Shown here: positions 35,078 through 45,496 of the stretch, one piece after another
Layout: each line of letters starts with the position of its first letter
How positions within the stretch are numbered: the stretch's first letter is position 1
Assembly: GCA_030762935.1 (NCBI GenBank)
Contig: CM060890.1
Coordinates: forward strand, 66,280,765 to 66,344,764
Origin: Hymenopus coronatus
Taxonomy: Eukaryota; Arthropoda; Insecta; Mantodea; Hymenopodidae
Length of the DNA: 64,000 nucleotides
Direction: 5' to 3'
Notes under the pieces: model-generated
Seen by the model: only the letters and a program-made list of their open reading frames with translations
Database searches by the model: none
Told to the model about the DNA's origin: nothing
Program-made: the position numbers and the translations under genes

Positions 35078-35081
35078 AATT

Positions 35082-37115
35082 ATTGTAAATCAACTTACTG
35101 AACAATGATTTTTCTCCACAAGCAGAACTTAATAATTATCTAAACATCTTTGATGGTACTAAAAGAGCCTATCCAAGTTGAAGTTATATCAATGCCATTG
35201 TCATCCTTCTCTAAACAGATTTGGTGCACAAAAATATAGGAATAATCATTTACTTAAGAATGTATGTGGAAAGGACAGGTTTCTATCCACCCTTTATATA
35301 GGAGTTCTTTTTTGCCTAAGTCAAAATAGTTGCTTATAAATTAAATAGAAATACCAAGATTTTTTATTTGTATATTACTTAATTCACAGCTATTTTATGG
35401 TATATTTTCCCTATTGCAATACTTTTGTTTAGTTGTTCAAACTGTACCAAATATTATTATTAATATCAGATACAATATTTATTTTGATACTTTTGGATGT
35501 GTTTCTTCACATTTTCTACTTCATAGTCTACATTTTTAAAGCTAAATTTTTAAAAATGTTATGGGGTGCAAAACACCCATTGCACCTTACACAAGCCCTG
35601 GATCTGCCCTTGTTAGCAATCCTAATACCCAGTCTCTTGATTTATCGTTGGAGGCAGCAGTAGCACATTTTGTTCCCGAGATGACATGTGCTGCTCTTGA
35701 TAATGACTCAATAGATTTCATTTCACTGTAGCAAATGCATGATTTCATACATAATGTATCACTTCATACAGAATGTATGTGAATTTTAAAAAATATGTAA
35801 ATAAAAACTTTGTAGAGAATTTACAGCCAGGCTAAGTACAATGTCTTCACTAGCACTGATACACATACTAGCAGTCTATTCAGACCAGATGTTACTGTTT
35901 GATTTACTGGATTCACCTAAATAATTAACATTGGTGTTCTCAATTAATCATCATATATAATCAATCATTTAAGATGGCAGTATTTCCACTTGATTTCACA
36001 TGTAATATGCTTAATTGTACAGGGCTACTCTCTAGGATGAATTCACTTCATACCTAATAAGCTGAGTTTTGAGGTGGACGCCATTTCAGTCCAATTTATG
36101 ATGGTTATGGTGGGAATAATTTCAGAGCATTTGCATAAAGGAGCGTCAAGAGCAATAAATGACATAAATGCATTGTTTGTAGAAATAAAATTCTTAAATG
36201 CAAAATGTCATGAATATGTCGTTTTATAGCTATCTCCGTTGTTCGGGAGTTTATCCTCGGAATAAAACTAGCGCATGTTTAGGCTTCTAATACAGAGATT
36301 CGGGATTCAGAATTCTGGGCACTCAACCAACATACACGACGAAACATGGAAACTACAACGCCAGTGCATATAATTCATAAAAATATTACTCTGTAATACA
36401 GTGCTTATGTTTTTAACCCATATTCCTAATTATAACCTATACAACATGCGACATTTCAAAACAAAACAATATGAGCAAACAATTTGCAGAAAATCCTCTT
36501 TAACGGCTTTTATGCAATTGGAACAAAACATTCATATTTCTCTTGTCAGTTTTATTACAAAAACAAATCACGTTAATAATTGTTACATTGCCATTTTCCC
36601 GCATTCATAGCCTTCTACTGTTGGCAACACTACCTAAAGTCTCGTTTAACTTCATTGATTCCAAACGTTAATGCATTAAATAGACTCAGTGATTTGTGAT
36701 GGAAACCCAGCAACTATATCTTTAAGCAGTCATATTCTTTACAAAAGTTTACTTACTGTGTACCCTGTTATGGACTATCCAAAAACTGTATCCTTTATTT
36801 TGACATTAAGGATTTTGTTTCCTGACCAGCTTGATTCTCTTTTTACTCTCACTACACCATCTACATCTAACATACGAACTAGGAAGCACTACCACGTTGA
36901 CCACTTGACAGTTCCATGTAGGGTTCCCAACATAATATAATTATGCATATGCCACACAGGGAAAATAGACAGCAAATATTTTTCAGTACTAAAGTGTATT
37001 TGTAGACAGTAAATGCCAAATCCTTATGCATTGCTGTTGGTAAAGCACGTTTTAGCCAAGCCGCCATATTTAGGGACTAAACTTTTGAGATAAATAAGAC
37101 TAATGTGCATACAAA
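35082..37115. other. unassigned stretch of about 2 kb
   Basis: 35100-35230 resembles the inverted 27060-27180 segment. Otherwise no exon, repeat terminus or RNA signal. Small frames at 36401-36610 and 36689-36940 are unremarkable. Confidence 0.4.
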
Positions 37116-37118
37116 AAT

Positions 37119-37445
37119 AAGATTTTCTGGTGTTAAATGTTTAATTAAGCAGTAAATTTGACTGTAAGTTTTAAACCAGTATAGTGGCTAATACGCGTGT
37201 GGTGTTTGCATGTAATTTCTTGAATAGCAGAGGCAACAAGGAAACGTAAATGTATCCATATATAAGTTAGGGTGCTTATTTAAGCGATTTAGTGGTGTTA
37301 AATGTTCAATTAAGCAGTACATTTAGAGAGTAAGTTTTAAACCGAAATAATGATCAATACGTGTATTCTGTTTGGTTGTAGTTTCTCGCATTGCATCAGC
37401 ATAAACAAGGAATACCAGATTTCAATACATATGTTAGTGCACTTA
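37119..37445. repeat. tandem duplication, two units of about 155-167 bp
   Basis: Unit 1 (from about 37119) and unit 2 (from about 37275) share GGTGTTAAATGTT, AATTAAGCAGTA, GTAAGTTTTAAACC and GTTAG...TGC blocks. Unit 2 is broken at its end by the mariner at 37446 and resumes at 38658 with TATTTAAG. Confidence 0.8.
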
Positions 37446-38657
37446 CGAGGGCTGTAAAGAAAGTAGTAGCAACATGGTTCCCACATTCATAGGAGAGCGG
37501 GTGTGAGCCAATAGGATATGGGAGAGATCAGGTGATTAGTGTCGATGTGTGGTGTTCGTGGTCAGGCTGCCAGTTGAGATATGTTGTTGCTGTGTAGCGT
37601 TTAAGTGAACAGTGTCAAGTACACCGCTCTAAAGCATGTTTACCAAGAGCGATCAGCCTTCGTGGATTAAAATCGAGGTTGCCCTTGGAAAAATGCATCA
37701 GCATGTTATCGCGTATTACGTGAAGCCTGTGGCGGGAATGCATTGCCGTACAGGACGGTTGCACGATGGGTCAAGGCGTTTCGTGCCAGTCGGACTGAGA
37801 CTTCGGATTTGCACCGCACAGGTCGCCCGTCCATTCCGCAAGATCAGATTGACATCGTGAGGGTCTCGTTGCCATGGACCATCGATGGACTGTCCGGGAA
37901 TCATCTGTAGAGGTTGGTCTCAGTCATCAAACTGTATGGCATATGCTGACAAAATGTCTTCACCTGAGGAAATTTGCGTCCCGTTGGGTTCCACATACAC
38001 TCACTGAGGTACAGAAATGACATCCACCTGGACAGATACTGCAATGAAGGAGCCGCATTTCTGCAGCGTATTGTCGCCATTGATGAGACATGGGCACGAG
38101 CCTATGAGCCGGAATTGAAGCGTCAGTCGAATGAATGGCGTCACCCAGGTTCACCACGTCCACAGAAAGTTCGACAGGAACCCAGTCGGGTAAAGCTGAT
38201 GCTCATTATGGCATACGACTACGAGGGGGTTATTCTTACGCATGCTGTGCCTGAAGGAAACCCGTCAACAGGGACTACTATTGCCGATTTCTAGAACGAC
38301 ATCTTCGTCCGGCTATCGCTCTTACTGCAACGGTGGCATTGGGAGGTTTTGGAACATCCTTCGTAATCACCAAACATGAGTCCTTGGACTTCGACCTGTT
38401 TCCGAAGTTGAAGGAACCCCCCCCCCCCCGAGGCCGCCGATTTCCTGACGTGGCATCTGTGGTCTGTGCAGTAGGGTGCTCCGTCGCAGTCATCAACAGA
38501 GATCGCCTTGCCAATGGTCCCCAACAGCTGCCCTACATTTGGCAAAAGATCAGGGACTTTGCAGGTGACTACATTGAAGGAATGTAATGCAATTGTACTT
38601 GTGAGTTCAATAAATTGTGTTCTATCAATGTTGCCACTACTTTATTTACAGCTCTCG
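37446..38657 (+). mobile_element. full-length defective mariner element, 1212 bp
   Basis: Flanked by TA at 37444-37445 and 38658-38659. Terminal inverted repeats CGAGGGCTGTAAAGAAAGTA and (reverse complement) CGAGAGCTGTAAATAAAGTA continue to GCAACAT, about 31 bp with four or so mismatches. The two-unit tandem repeat around it supplies the empty site. Confidence 0.93.
37636..38587 (+). pseudogene. mariner transposase pseudogene with frameshifts and a deletion
   Basis: Begins with an ATG at 37636. The N-terminal DNA-binding part is split between frames (37636-37750, then ARWVKAF in another frame, then HRTGRPSIP). The first catalytic motif is IDETWARAYEPELKRQS (about 38075-38125). The C-terminal part DFDLFPKLKEP...RLANGPQQLPYIWQK and DYIEGM runs to TAA near 38585. 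The expected HDNARPH block with the second catalytic Asp is missing at about 38300-38330, where LRPAI runs straight into ALTATVALGG. A C-homopolymer lies at 38419-38429. The copy cannot be active. It belongs to a different mariner subfamily from the copy at 1-1112. Confidence 0.9.
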
Positions 38658-38659
38658 TA

Positions 38660-38968
38660 TTTAAGTGTTTTATTGTATAAATAAATATTTTTATATACCT
38701 TCGAAATTACAATATAATTCATGGTTTCTTCAAAAGATATAAAACAAATACTAAACATTTACAATTAATAATAACATTGAACTTCATACTAAATTTGAAA
38801 AAGTGCGATCCTGGGCTTCAGCACCATCATTAACCTTCTCCTTTCTTTAATGGAGGTGCCTCACTCAGGTGGACACGAACCATGAAACAAACAAGAATTC
38901 AAGACAGTATCTTTAAAGAAGTCCTTATGGTGCAGTGCTATAATGTTAGCAGGCTTCTAAATCTAAAT
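38660..38968. other. possible 3' flank of the LINE fragment on the minus strand
   Basis: No independent feature. On the minus strand it directly follows the LINE frame and may be its 3' untranslated region. Confidence 0.3.
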
Positions 38969-38970
38969 AG

Positions 38971-39855
38971 TCACATTTGTTTAAAAATATATTTGTAACA
39001 TTTCTCATAAATACCTAGTTTAAAATTTCCCCTTACAGTATTCAACATATTCATTTGAAGAGCAAACCTTTTTTTAGTAAAAACTTGTGTGTCTCTTTCT
39101 GTCTTGTATTTATTTATACAGGATATATGTTTAAAGTTTCCTGGTAAATAATTATATACTTTTAAGCCATTATATTTGAAGGAAGTTTCAAATAGGTTAG
39201 TTTTGTGTGAAGTGCAATGTAGCTTGTCCTTATTGCGTGTATTGTGAGAATGAAGCAATTTACAGCATTTATCTTCATGTAGACTAATAACCCTTTTATA
39301 TACAAACAAGGTAAAGTCAGAATACTGAGATTTAGGAAATGTTCTCTAAAATTTTTTTAATACCAACTAGGATTCTTAATACCCTTTTTTGAAGTCTAAA
39401 TAATATATCGCTATTCAAACAATTTCCCCATAAAGATAAACCATATAGCAGTAAAGGATGAGAGTAAGCAAAATAACAAGCTTTGAGAACCGTAAATAAT
39501 ACTCGAGGTTTTAGTTGATGAAGAACAAAACAAGCTCTACTGAGTTTCCCAGATAGATTTTCTATGTGATTGTCCCAGCTTATATTTTTATCCACTCATA
39601 ATCCTAGAAATGTTGTTTTCAGTTAAAAAATTACTAATTTAGGATCTATTCTGATGCTGGGATTCCCTCCTTTTCGACAAGCTTTATGTTAAAAATTAAA
39701 TGCTATTGTTTCTCTTCATTTACAATCAGTTTGTTGGCTTTAAACCAATTAATAATTTTCTTCACAACTACAGTTGAGCTTTGTTGGAGACTTTCATCAT
39801 CCTTTCCTGCGATGACAATTCTGCAAATAGTGATAACCTGGCTTCTGTCAGATTA
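38971..39855 (-). pseudogene. non-LTR retrotransposon (jockey/CR1-like) C-terminal reverse-transcriptase fragment
   Basis: Minus-strand frames carry the region after the RT active site. From 5' to 3': NWFKANKLIVNEE (about 39735), TTFLGL (about 39618) and VDKNISWDNHIENLSGKLSR. These are followed by CYFAYSHPLLLYGLSLWGN, LHSHNTRNKDKLH and the GLKVYNYLPG terminus block, with the stop at 38971. The active-site segment upstream is degraded (FAE in place of FADD near 39830). Several frameshifts and stops are present. 5'-truncated, as usual for LINE copies. The clade within the jockey/CR1 group is not resolved. Confidence 0.85.
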
Positions 39856-40072
39856 GATTAGAAAGCATTCTATAGGTTCGTTTAGGCCAGGAAGCCACTG
39901 AACATAGAACTTGTCAAGACATATACATGTATACATATGTTTATATACAATGGAAAAAAATGTATAAAGCTGGTGCTTAAAGCTTGGTTACAAAAACAGC
40001 AGAATAGACATAATCACACCATTTGTATTTGAGGCCTCTACTATACTTAATGTGCTCTATAAAAGCACACGA

Positions 40073-40317
40073 GCCCGCCTGGGTAGCGTGGTAGTAGCAT
40101 GTCTGCCTCACGATCAAAAGGTCGTGAGTTCGAATCTCGCTTAGGGTGAGTTACCCGGGTGAGGTTTTTTCCGGGGTTTTCCCTTATCCTGAGAAGACGA
40201 ATGTCAAATAACTTTAAGCTCCATGGACCCCGAGATCATTTGAGCATCATATCATCGTCCGATATGACCAAACCAGGTTAAAGGACGTTAAACTAAAAAA
40301 AAAAAAAAAAAAAAAAA
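40073..40317 (+). repeat. S1 SINE, full length, with 10-bp target duplication
   Basis: GCCCGCCTGGGTAGCGTGG head, clean B box GAGTTCGAATCTC at 40128-40140, body TTAAGCTCCATGGACCC and poly-A 40295-40317. AAAAGCACAC lies at 40061-40070 and again at 40314-40323. The intact ends and duplication mark one of the youngest SINE copies here. Confidence 0.95.
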
Positions 40318-40319
40318 GC

Positions 40320-40784
40320 ACACATGAACTGCCTTTCTTCTTTTTTTGCAATCACATAAAATAAAGAGTATCAAATATTAGTGTTAAAATGTACAAATAA
40401 ATATAATTTCATTATATGTAACACTAATGTAATGTCAGATGATAGCCTTCTAATTATCGACATAATAGTTACTACTAGTAATTATATAAAACTAAAATAT
40501 GATTATTGTATTATGTACTCTTCATAAACGCCAACAAATTGCAATACATATTTAAAATATGTTATAGAATTTCCAATGCAAAAATTTAGAATTATGCACT
40601 AGAGTGTAAAATATCAAAGCATCAGGCTTTACAGACCTTGTGTCATTGCTAAATACTAAAAATTCATTTGACACAGTCTTAAGTCAAAGTATACATTAGT
40701 TTAATTTGAATATAAAACACAAACTAATATAAACAAATGCTATACATTATAATACTTATAAATACAATGATTGTTGACAGTATT
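40320..40784. other. unassigned stretch, probably 3' flank of the LINE at 40786
   Basis: AT-rich, no exon recognised. The part next to 40786 may be the LINE 3' untranslated sequence. Confidence 0.35.
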
Positions 40785-41067
40785 GTCAGATAGATTTGTC
40801 TGTTAAATATTCATCTACAGAGTAAAATGATTTATTGCAAAGGTACTCCTTAAGAGAGGCCTTAAAAGCCCTGAAATTTTCAGCATTTTCTTTGAGATTA
40901 CTGGGGAGAGCATTAAATATCTTGATTGCTTCATAATATACACCATTCTGAAAGCAACGAAGATTGGCATTGGGATGATCAATATGTCCCTTTTGTTAGT
41001 ATTGATGTTATGAGTTTCCGTTTGTTATTTAAACTATGTCGAATAACTGCATAGAATTTTAAAATGG

Positions 41068-41292
41068 AAATGGCATGTTATTTATGGACGCTCTCTAACT
41101 GCTGTGGTTCTCAGCGTCCCATTCTAAATTGGGCGTTAAAGACCGCTTAATTTTGCTCAGAGGTCTCTCTACATGCTTGAGGTTCTTTTACGTGCCGTAA
41201 ATCTACGATACGGGACCGACGGCTTTACTTCCCTTCCGAAGGAAGCCATGCTAAGGATTTTTACACTCGAAAATCCATCGTCCCCTGCCGGG
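41068..41292 (-). repeat. S2 SINE, 5'-truncated, inserted in the LINE fragment
   Basis: Flanked by TTTTAAAATGG at 41057-41067 and 41293-41303 (11-bp target duplication). The minus-strand body starts just 3' of the B box (CCCGGCAGGGGACGATGG), so the tRNA head was not copied. The rest follows S2 (GTAGATTTACGGCACGTAAA). Confidence 0.9.
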
Positions 41293-41669
41293 TTTTAAAA
41301 TGGATAATATATAAACACAAGGTGAATATGCCCAATTTTTTAAATAGTTCTTTGCATGACTGTCTGCTATAAGCATTACAGCGTATTTGTATAGCTTTCT
41401 TCTGCATCCGGAATATGCATTCACTGAATTACCCCAGAATATTATTCCATACTCGATGATGGAGTTAAAGTAGGCAAAATACACCAATTTAAGTGTATCG
41501 ATTGAGTGAAATTTAACCAGTGCTCGGAGAGCATAACATGCTGAGCTAAGTTTAGGTGTGATATAGCTAATATGTGACTTCCAGTCCAAATGCTTATCTA
41601 CCTGAAGGCCAAGAAATTTGACTGCACTTAGCTGTTTTAACAATGTATCATTAATTCCTATTTCTGTGT

Positions 41670-41670
<1 letters not shown>

Positions 41671-41734
<64 letters not shown>
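41671..41734. repeat. (TG)n microsatellite
   Basis: About 64 bases of GT dinucleotide inside the LINE coding region. Confidence 0.95.
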
Positions 41735-41735
<1 letters not shown>

Positions 41736-41866
41736 TGAGCGAGTAGTTGTAAATATAATTGTATTTGTTTTTTCAAGGTTTACTGAGAGTTTGTTTGCTT
41801 TGAACCAATTTGACAAACAATTTGGAACATAGTTTAATCTTCATTAACGATATTGCTAATCTTGAA

Positions 41867-41870
<4 letters not shown>

Positions 41871-41926
<56 letters not shown>
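41871..41926. repeat. 56-base poly-A tract between two LINE fragments
   Basis: Uninterrupted A-run separating the minus-oriented LINE fragment (left) from a plus-oriented one (right). Confidence 0.95.
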
Positions 41927-41928
<2 letters not shown>

Positions 41929-41989
41929 TTTTATACCGACAGTAATGAAGCAGCAATTATTTATAAAATGCAGTCAGATTTACATTTTT

Positions 41990-42720
41990 TTAATAAACAA
42001 ATAACGGTGCACAAGCTAGTTCTTAATAGAGCAAAAACGAAATACACATTATTTCTTAGATACCTTGCTGTATTATAGCTCCACACTCTCATTTGATACT
42101 AGAAATTATATGTTTGAAGAAGTCCAGACTATCACATTTCTTGGCCTTAAGTTGATTACAACACTGAGTTGAAATGAACACATTAAGAAAATTAAAGATA
42201 AAATTTGATTAGTAATTAGATTTTAGTAAGATTAAGAAGTGAAGGACTACCTAGAACTGTAAATAATGTACTCATACACCCTCATTTAAGATTTATGGAT
42301 ATAATCTGCCAAACTTGCTAAACAAATTAGTTAAATTAAATTGAGGTTTTACGGAAAAATATCATTAAAATAATATAAAACTTAAATTAATACCCCTTAC
42401 TAAACTTTTATACCAACACACTGGATTTATTCCATTATCAGTAAGCTTAAAACTCAATTTTATTATTTGCATTTAAAATCCCAAAATATTATTTCATAAT
42501 TAATTTAAGTATGCTGCAGTATGACAGTACACAGTCATTGTACCAGGGGACAAAATCACATTGTAATAAATGCTATAGAGTCAACCAAATATAGCATTTA
42601 TGGGATTCTTAATATAATGGCACGGCCATAAACTGCCAATCCATGTAAAACAAATAAACTGTCAACATTTAAAAATCAAGTAAAATCTCAGCTAATAGGT
42701 GAATATTACAATAGTTAAAC
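41990..42720 (+). pseudogene. non-LTR retrotransposon C-terminal fragment, plus strand, heavily decayed
   Basis: Pieces of the same region as the other LINE copies, in plus orientation. They are VHKLVLNRAKTKYTLF (about 42007-42054), EEVQTITFLGLKL (about 42117-42156) and NEHIKKIKDKI. HSHCTRGQNHIVINAIES (about 42531-42584) and FKNQVKSQLIGEYYNS with a stop near 42717 complete the block. Many in-frame stops. Sequence to about 43110 (AAATGAAATAAATGAC) may be its 3' tail. Confidence 0.78.
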
Positions 42721-42724
42721 ATGA

Positions 42725-43125
42725 ACAACAAAATATGGTTACCTATCGAAGTTAACATATTTATAAGAGGTATACATTTTGTATCATATTTGTAGTTCAA
42801 TATTATTAATATTATCTAGTTTTTGTATATTTTATATTTGCTTATACTGTTTAAGTGTATTATCAGCAAATGCGGCGTATCCCTTAAATAATTAAATTAA
42901 TTTTTGTAAAGGTCTAAATATTTTTTCTATTTATATACAAGTGTACAACTAAATTGACAAATTCCCTACTACCTAGAAATTTCTTACTATGTAACAGCAT
43001 ATCAAAATGTTAGTATTATGCTCCTATTGTGTTCTGTTATTCTGCCAAATGTATTTGTTTAACTGTCTTTTGGGGCCTTTGGGATCTTTACTTAAAGAAA
43101 TGAAATAAATGACTGGTAACATGAG
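42725..43125. other. AT-rich, probable LINE 3' untranslated region
   Basis: No coding signal. Continuous with the LINE fragment at 41990-42720 and ending near a GGGATCTTTACTTAAAG/AAATAAATGAC tail-like sequence. Confidence 0.35.
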
Positions 43126-43130
43126 AACGA

Positions 43131-43500
43131 TGTTACTATCTAGCGTAGCCACCTGGTGTACTCAAGTCAGCTTTTTTAATTAACGTGACATAAGTAGTGA
43201 TTTTCATTAAAAAGGGAATAAATAGTGAATTTATGTACTTTCCTTTGGATGTAGGTCACAAAGATGCAAGCTGTTATTTTTCAAGTGAGGATTGAGTTAT
43301 TTGCGACGCTGTTACTATTTGGCGTAGTGACCTGGTCTACTCAAGTCAGCTTATTTAATTAAATGGAAATGAAGGTGTGAACATGCGTAGTGATTTTTTG
43401 AAAAGGGAAATAAATAGTAAATTTAAGGACTTTCCTTTGAATGTAGGTCACGAACAAAGATGCAAGCTTTTAATTTTTAAGTGAGGATTGAATTATTATT
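43131..43500. repeat. tandem duplication, two units of about 180-190 bp
   Basis: TGTTACTATCTAGCGTAG (43131) and TGTTACTATTTGGCGTAG (43310) start the units. Shared blocks ACTCAAGTCAGCTT, ACTTTCCTTTG, ATGTAGGTCAC, GATGCAAGCT and GTGAGGATTGA follow in the same order. Confidence 0.88.
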
Positions 43501-43506
43501 GTTATT

Positions 43507-43743
43507 TGTAGGTTAATGTTCTTTAACCGGGTTGGTCATATCGGACGGTGAATGAAATTAATGAAATGATGCTCAAATGATCTCGGGGTCAGTGGAGTTT
43601 AACGTTACTCGACATTCGTCTTCTCAAGATAAGGGAAAACCCCGGATAAAACCGTATCCAGGCAACTCACCCTAAGCGAGATTCGAACTCACGAGCTTAT
43701 GAATGTGAAGCAAACACGCTACAACCACACTACCCAGGCGGGC
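43507..43743 (-). repeat. S1 SINE, minus
   Basis: The reverse complement begins GCCCGCCTGGGTAGTGTGG, has B-box-like GAGTTCGAATCTCGC (about 43678-43692) and the S1 body to about 43510. It lies just after the tandem duplication; ATTATTATT occurs on both flanks. Confidence 0.9.
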
Positions 43744-43925
43744 TATTATTATTATGAGAAGTAGCAGCAGTAATGGTAGTAGTAGTAGTGAGTGGTAATA
43801 GTAGTGGTGGTGGTGGCGGCGGCGTCGGCAGCAGGAGTACTATCGCTAACAGCAGAAGCAGTACTAGTAGTAGCAGTGGTGGTAGTGGTGCTAGCGGTGG
43901 CGGTGGCAGTAGTAGTAGTATTTGT
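43744..43925. repeat. imperfect trinucleotide (TAG/GGT/GGC-rich) low-complexity tract
   Basis: TAGTAGTAG, GGTGGTGGTGGC and AGCAGC runs. The Ser/Gly-rich frame 43773-43991 is its translation, not a gene. Confidence 0.85.
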
Positions 43926-44278
43926 GCTTTAACTATTTCAGAGATGGTCCTTGTTATTTGTGTATATGTTTCATTGCTAAAACTTTTCTGAAAAGGGAAA
44001 ACGTCAATTGTATTTTAATTCTTTTACACCTAAACATGCAAAGGGAACCGAATTTGAACATCATTAAATAACGACCAGGTTTTAAAAGATGTAAGTATCG
44101 CTTTAGCCAAGAGTGTTTCCTTATTTATCTCTTACTTACAAGGAAATATGTAATATAACTATTTCTGCTAATATTTACCTTGATTATCTTGTGATAGAAG
44201 AATAAGCTTCTTTAAAAATAGTGTGTTGCAGAATAGGTAGAGGTCATGAGTATGAAAGAATCAGACTTGTTTCAGATA
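43926..44278 (+). repeat. R1 repeat, 3' half, plus
   Basis: Enters at TTCAGAGATGGTCCTTGTTA and carries ACAAGGAAATATGTAATATA and TTGCAGAATAGGTAGAGG, ending near GAAAGAATCAGACTTG. Confidence 0.75.
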
Positions 44279-44279
44279 A

Positions 44280-45055
44280 TTTCACGTACAGTAAATGAAA
44301 ACATCGTTAACATTATTGCTTAGGCTGCACATTATAAAGCTTATGTAGATAACTAATGTGAATTGAAATAATAATAACAATAAACGAAACCTGGACACAT
44401 TTATAAATCGATAGCAATAAATCGCCTCATTGCAGATTCTAGTTCAGTTTTAGATTTGACTCTCATCGGTCGATCGACCAACATGGCTATGGGCACAAGC
44501 AAACAGAACGAACGGAATGCATTTCGCATTGGAAAGCGGAATCGATTTTCAGAAAGTCCATTTATCCCTTATTTCGACCCAGGTCATTTATACACTCCTA
44601 ACCTAATGTAACCTAGCCTCGACGAAATCTTGAAACCTGTCGTTAACCTGTCCCGAAGTCATATTGTCCCCGTAACCAATAGGAAAGGCTCAGAGAAGAA
44701 TCTTAGATTAAACTGAACTAGGATTGGCAATCTCATCTCTTCACAACCCAATGTGGGCTCTCTTTTTCGTGAGTTTCGGCAAAGGTCATACCGAATTGTT
44801 TACGTCCTGCCATTTCATTTCCAACACTTGATTCAGCCCCCCTAAATGTTGCAACGTATGGAATGTTGCTTGTGCCGCTTGTTACTCAGTGGTCGGTGCT
44901 GGAACAGTCTGTCATGAAAACTAATATCTGTCCCGAGTTAGAGGGATTGCAGATGTGATCAAAAGCTGTGCCAGGAAAATTTTTTTAATCTAAAATGTAT
45001 AAATGGTTATTAAAACACAAATTTTATAGCATAAACGAATTTCTTAACTTAGATA
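44280..45055. other. upstream region of THOC3
   Basis: Less AT-rich than its surroundings from about 44450. Contains CCTAACCTAATGTAACC (about 44598) and CCAATAGGAAAGG (about 44676; a CCAAT-like element). Plausible promoter-proximal sequence, but no TATA box or start site can be fixed. Confidence 0.4.
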
Positions 45056-45059
45056 TTTA

Positions 45060-45205
45060 ACTACTTAACTGTATTCTGTCACACCTGTATATTGTACATT
45101 TATATTTCTTGTAATAATTAGTTTGTAAGTCTTGACGAAGCCATATGTACAAATTGTATATCCTCGGTGAATAAAAAATTGAATTGAATTGAAAAAGGAA
45201 AAATT
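45060..45205 (+). repeat. LINE 3'-tail-like fragment
   Basis: TTGACGAAGCCATATG followed by CTCGGTGAATAAAAAATTG and (AATTG)n AATTGAATTG with an A-rich end resembles the 3' end of a jockey/CR1-like LINE. It lies about 100 bases before the THOC3 start codon. Confidence 0.5.
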
Positions 45206-45301
45206 GTGGTTCGTAGTTGGTGACCCTGTAGAAACAATAATAACAACATTTAAAGTGTTTTGAAGGGGGCGTGCTTTCACGAGGAATATTGTTTTGCCGG
45301 A

Positions 45302-45496
45302 ATGTCTATAATGGCATCATTTTTCAGTCAGATTGAAGAACTGCAAAATCACTTTAAAACACATAATAAGACACGAGAATATCAGGCACATTCTTCGAAA
45401 GTTCATTCTGTGGGCTGGAGTTGCGATGGACGAAGGCTTGCATCTGGTTCATTTGACAAATCAGTGACTATATTTACATTAGATCGAGATAGACTG
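45302..45496 (+). CDS. THOC3: THOC3 exon 1 (coding part)
   Basis: Residues 1-65, ending DRDRL before GTATGT (phase 0). Contains the first WD40 unit (YQAHSSKVHSVGW...GSFDKSV). The upstream in-frame TTG at 45260 is not a eukaryotic start. Reading through the donor gives a spurious tail to 45592. Confidence 0.96.

Larger units (their letters stand above)
40786..41870 (-). pseudogene. non-LTR retrotransposon (jockey/CR1-like) C-terminal fragment, interrupted by an S2 SINE
   Basis: On the minus strand: NWFKANKLSVNLEKTNTIIF (about 41800-41741), a (TG)n expansion at 41671-41734, then VKFLGLQVDKHLDWKSH, YALRALVKFHSIDTLKLVYF and IIEYGIIFWGNSVNAYS. After a frameshift come FRMQKKAIQ and LFKKLGIFTLCLYI. 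The S2 SINE intervenes. The C-terminal block GVYYEAIKIFNALPSNLKEN...FYSVDEYLTD follows, with a stop near 40786. Related to the copies at 38971 and 42000 but distinct in sequence. Confidence 0.87.

Noticed and set aside
40073..40150. Possible tRNA gene
   Set aside because: It is the head of a full-length S1 SINE with poly-A and a 10-bp duplication.
43773..43991. Ser/Gly-rich open frame
   Set aside because: Translation of a trinucleotide low-complexity tract running into an R1 fragment; no domain.
45260..45301. Extended THOC3 start at 45260
   Set aside because: The codon is TTG; the first ATG in frame is at 45302.
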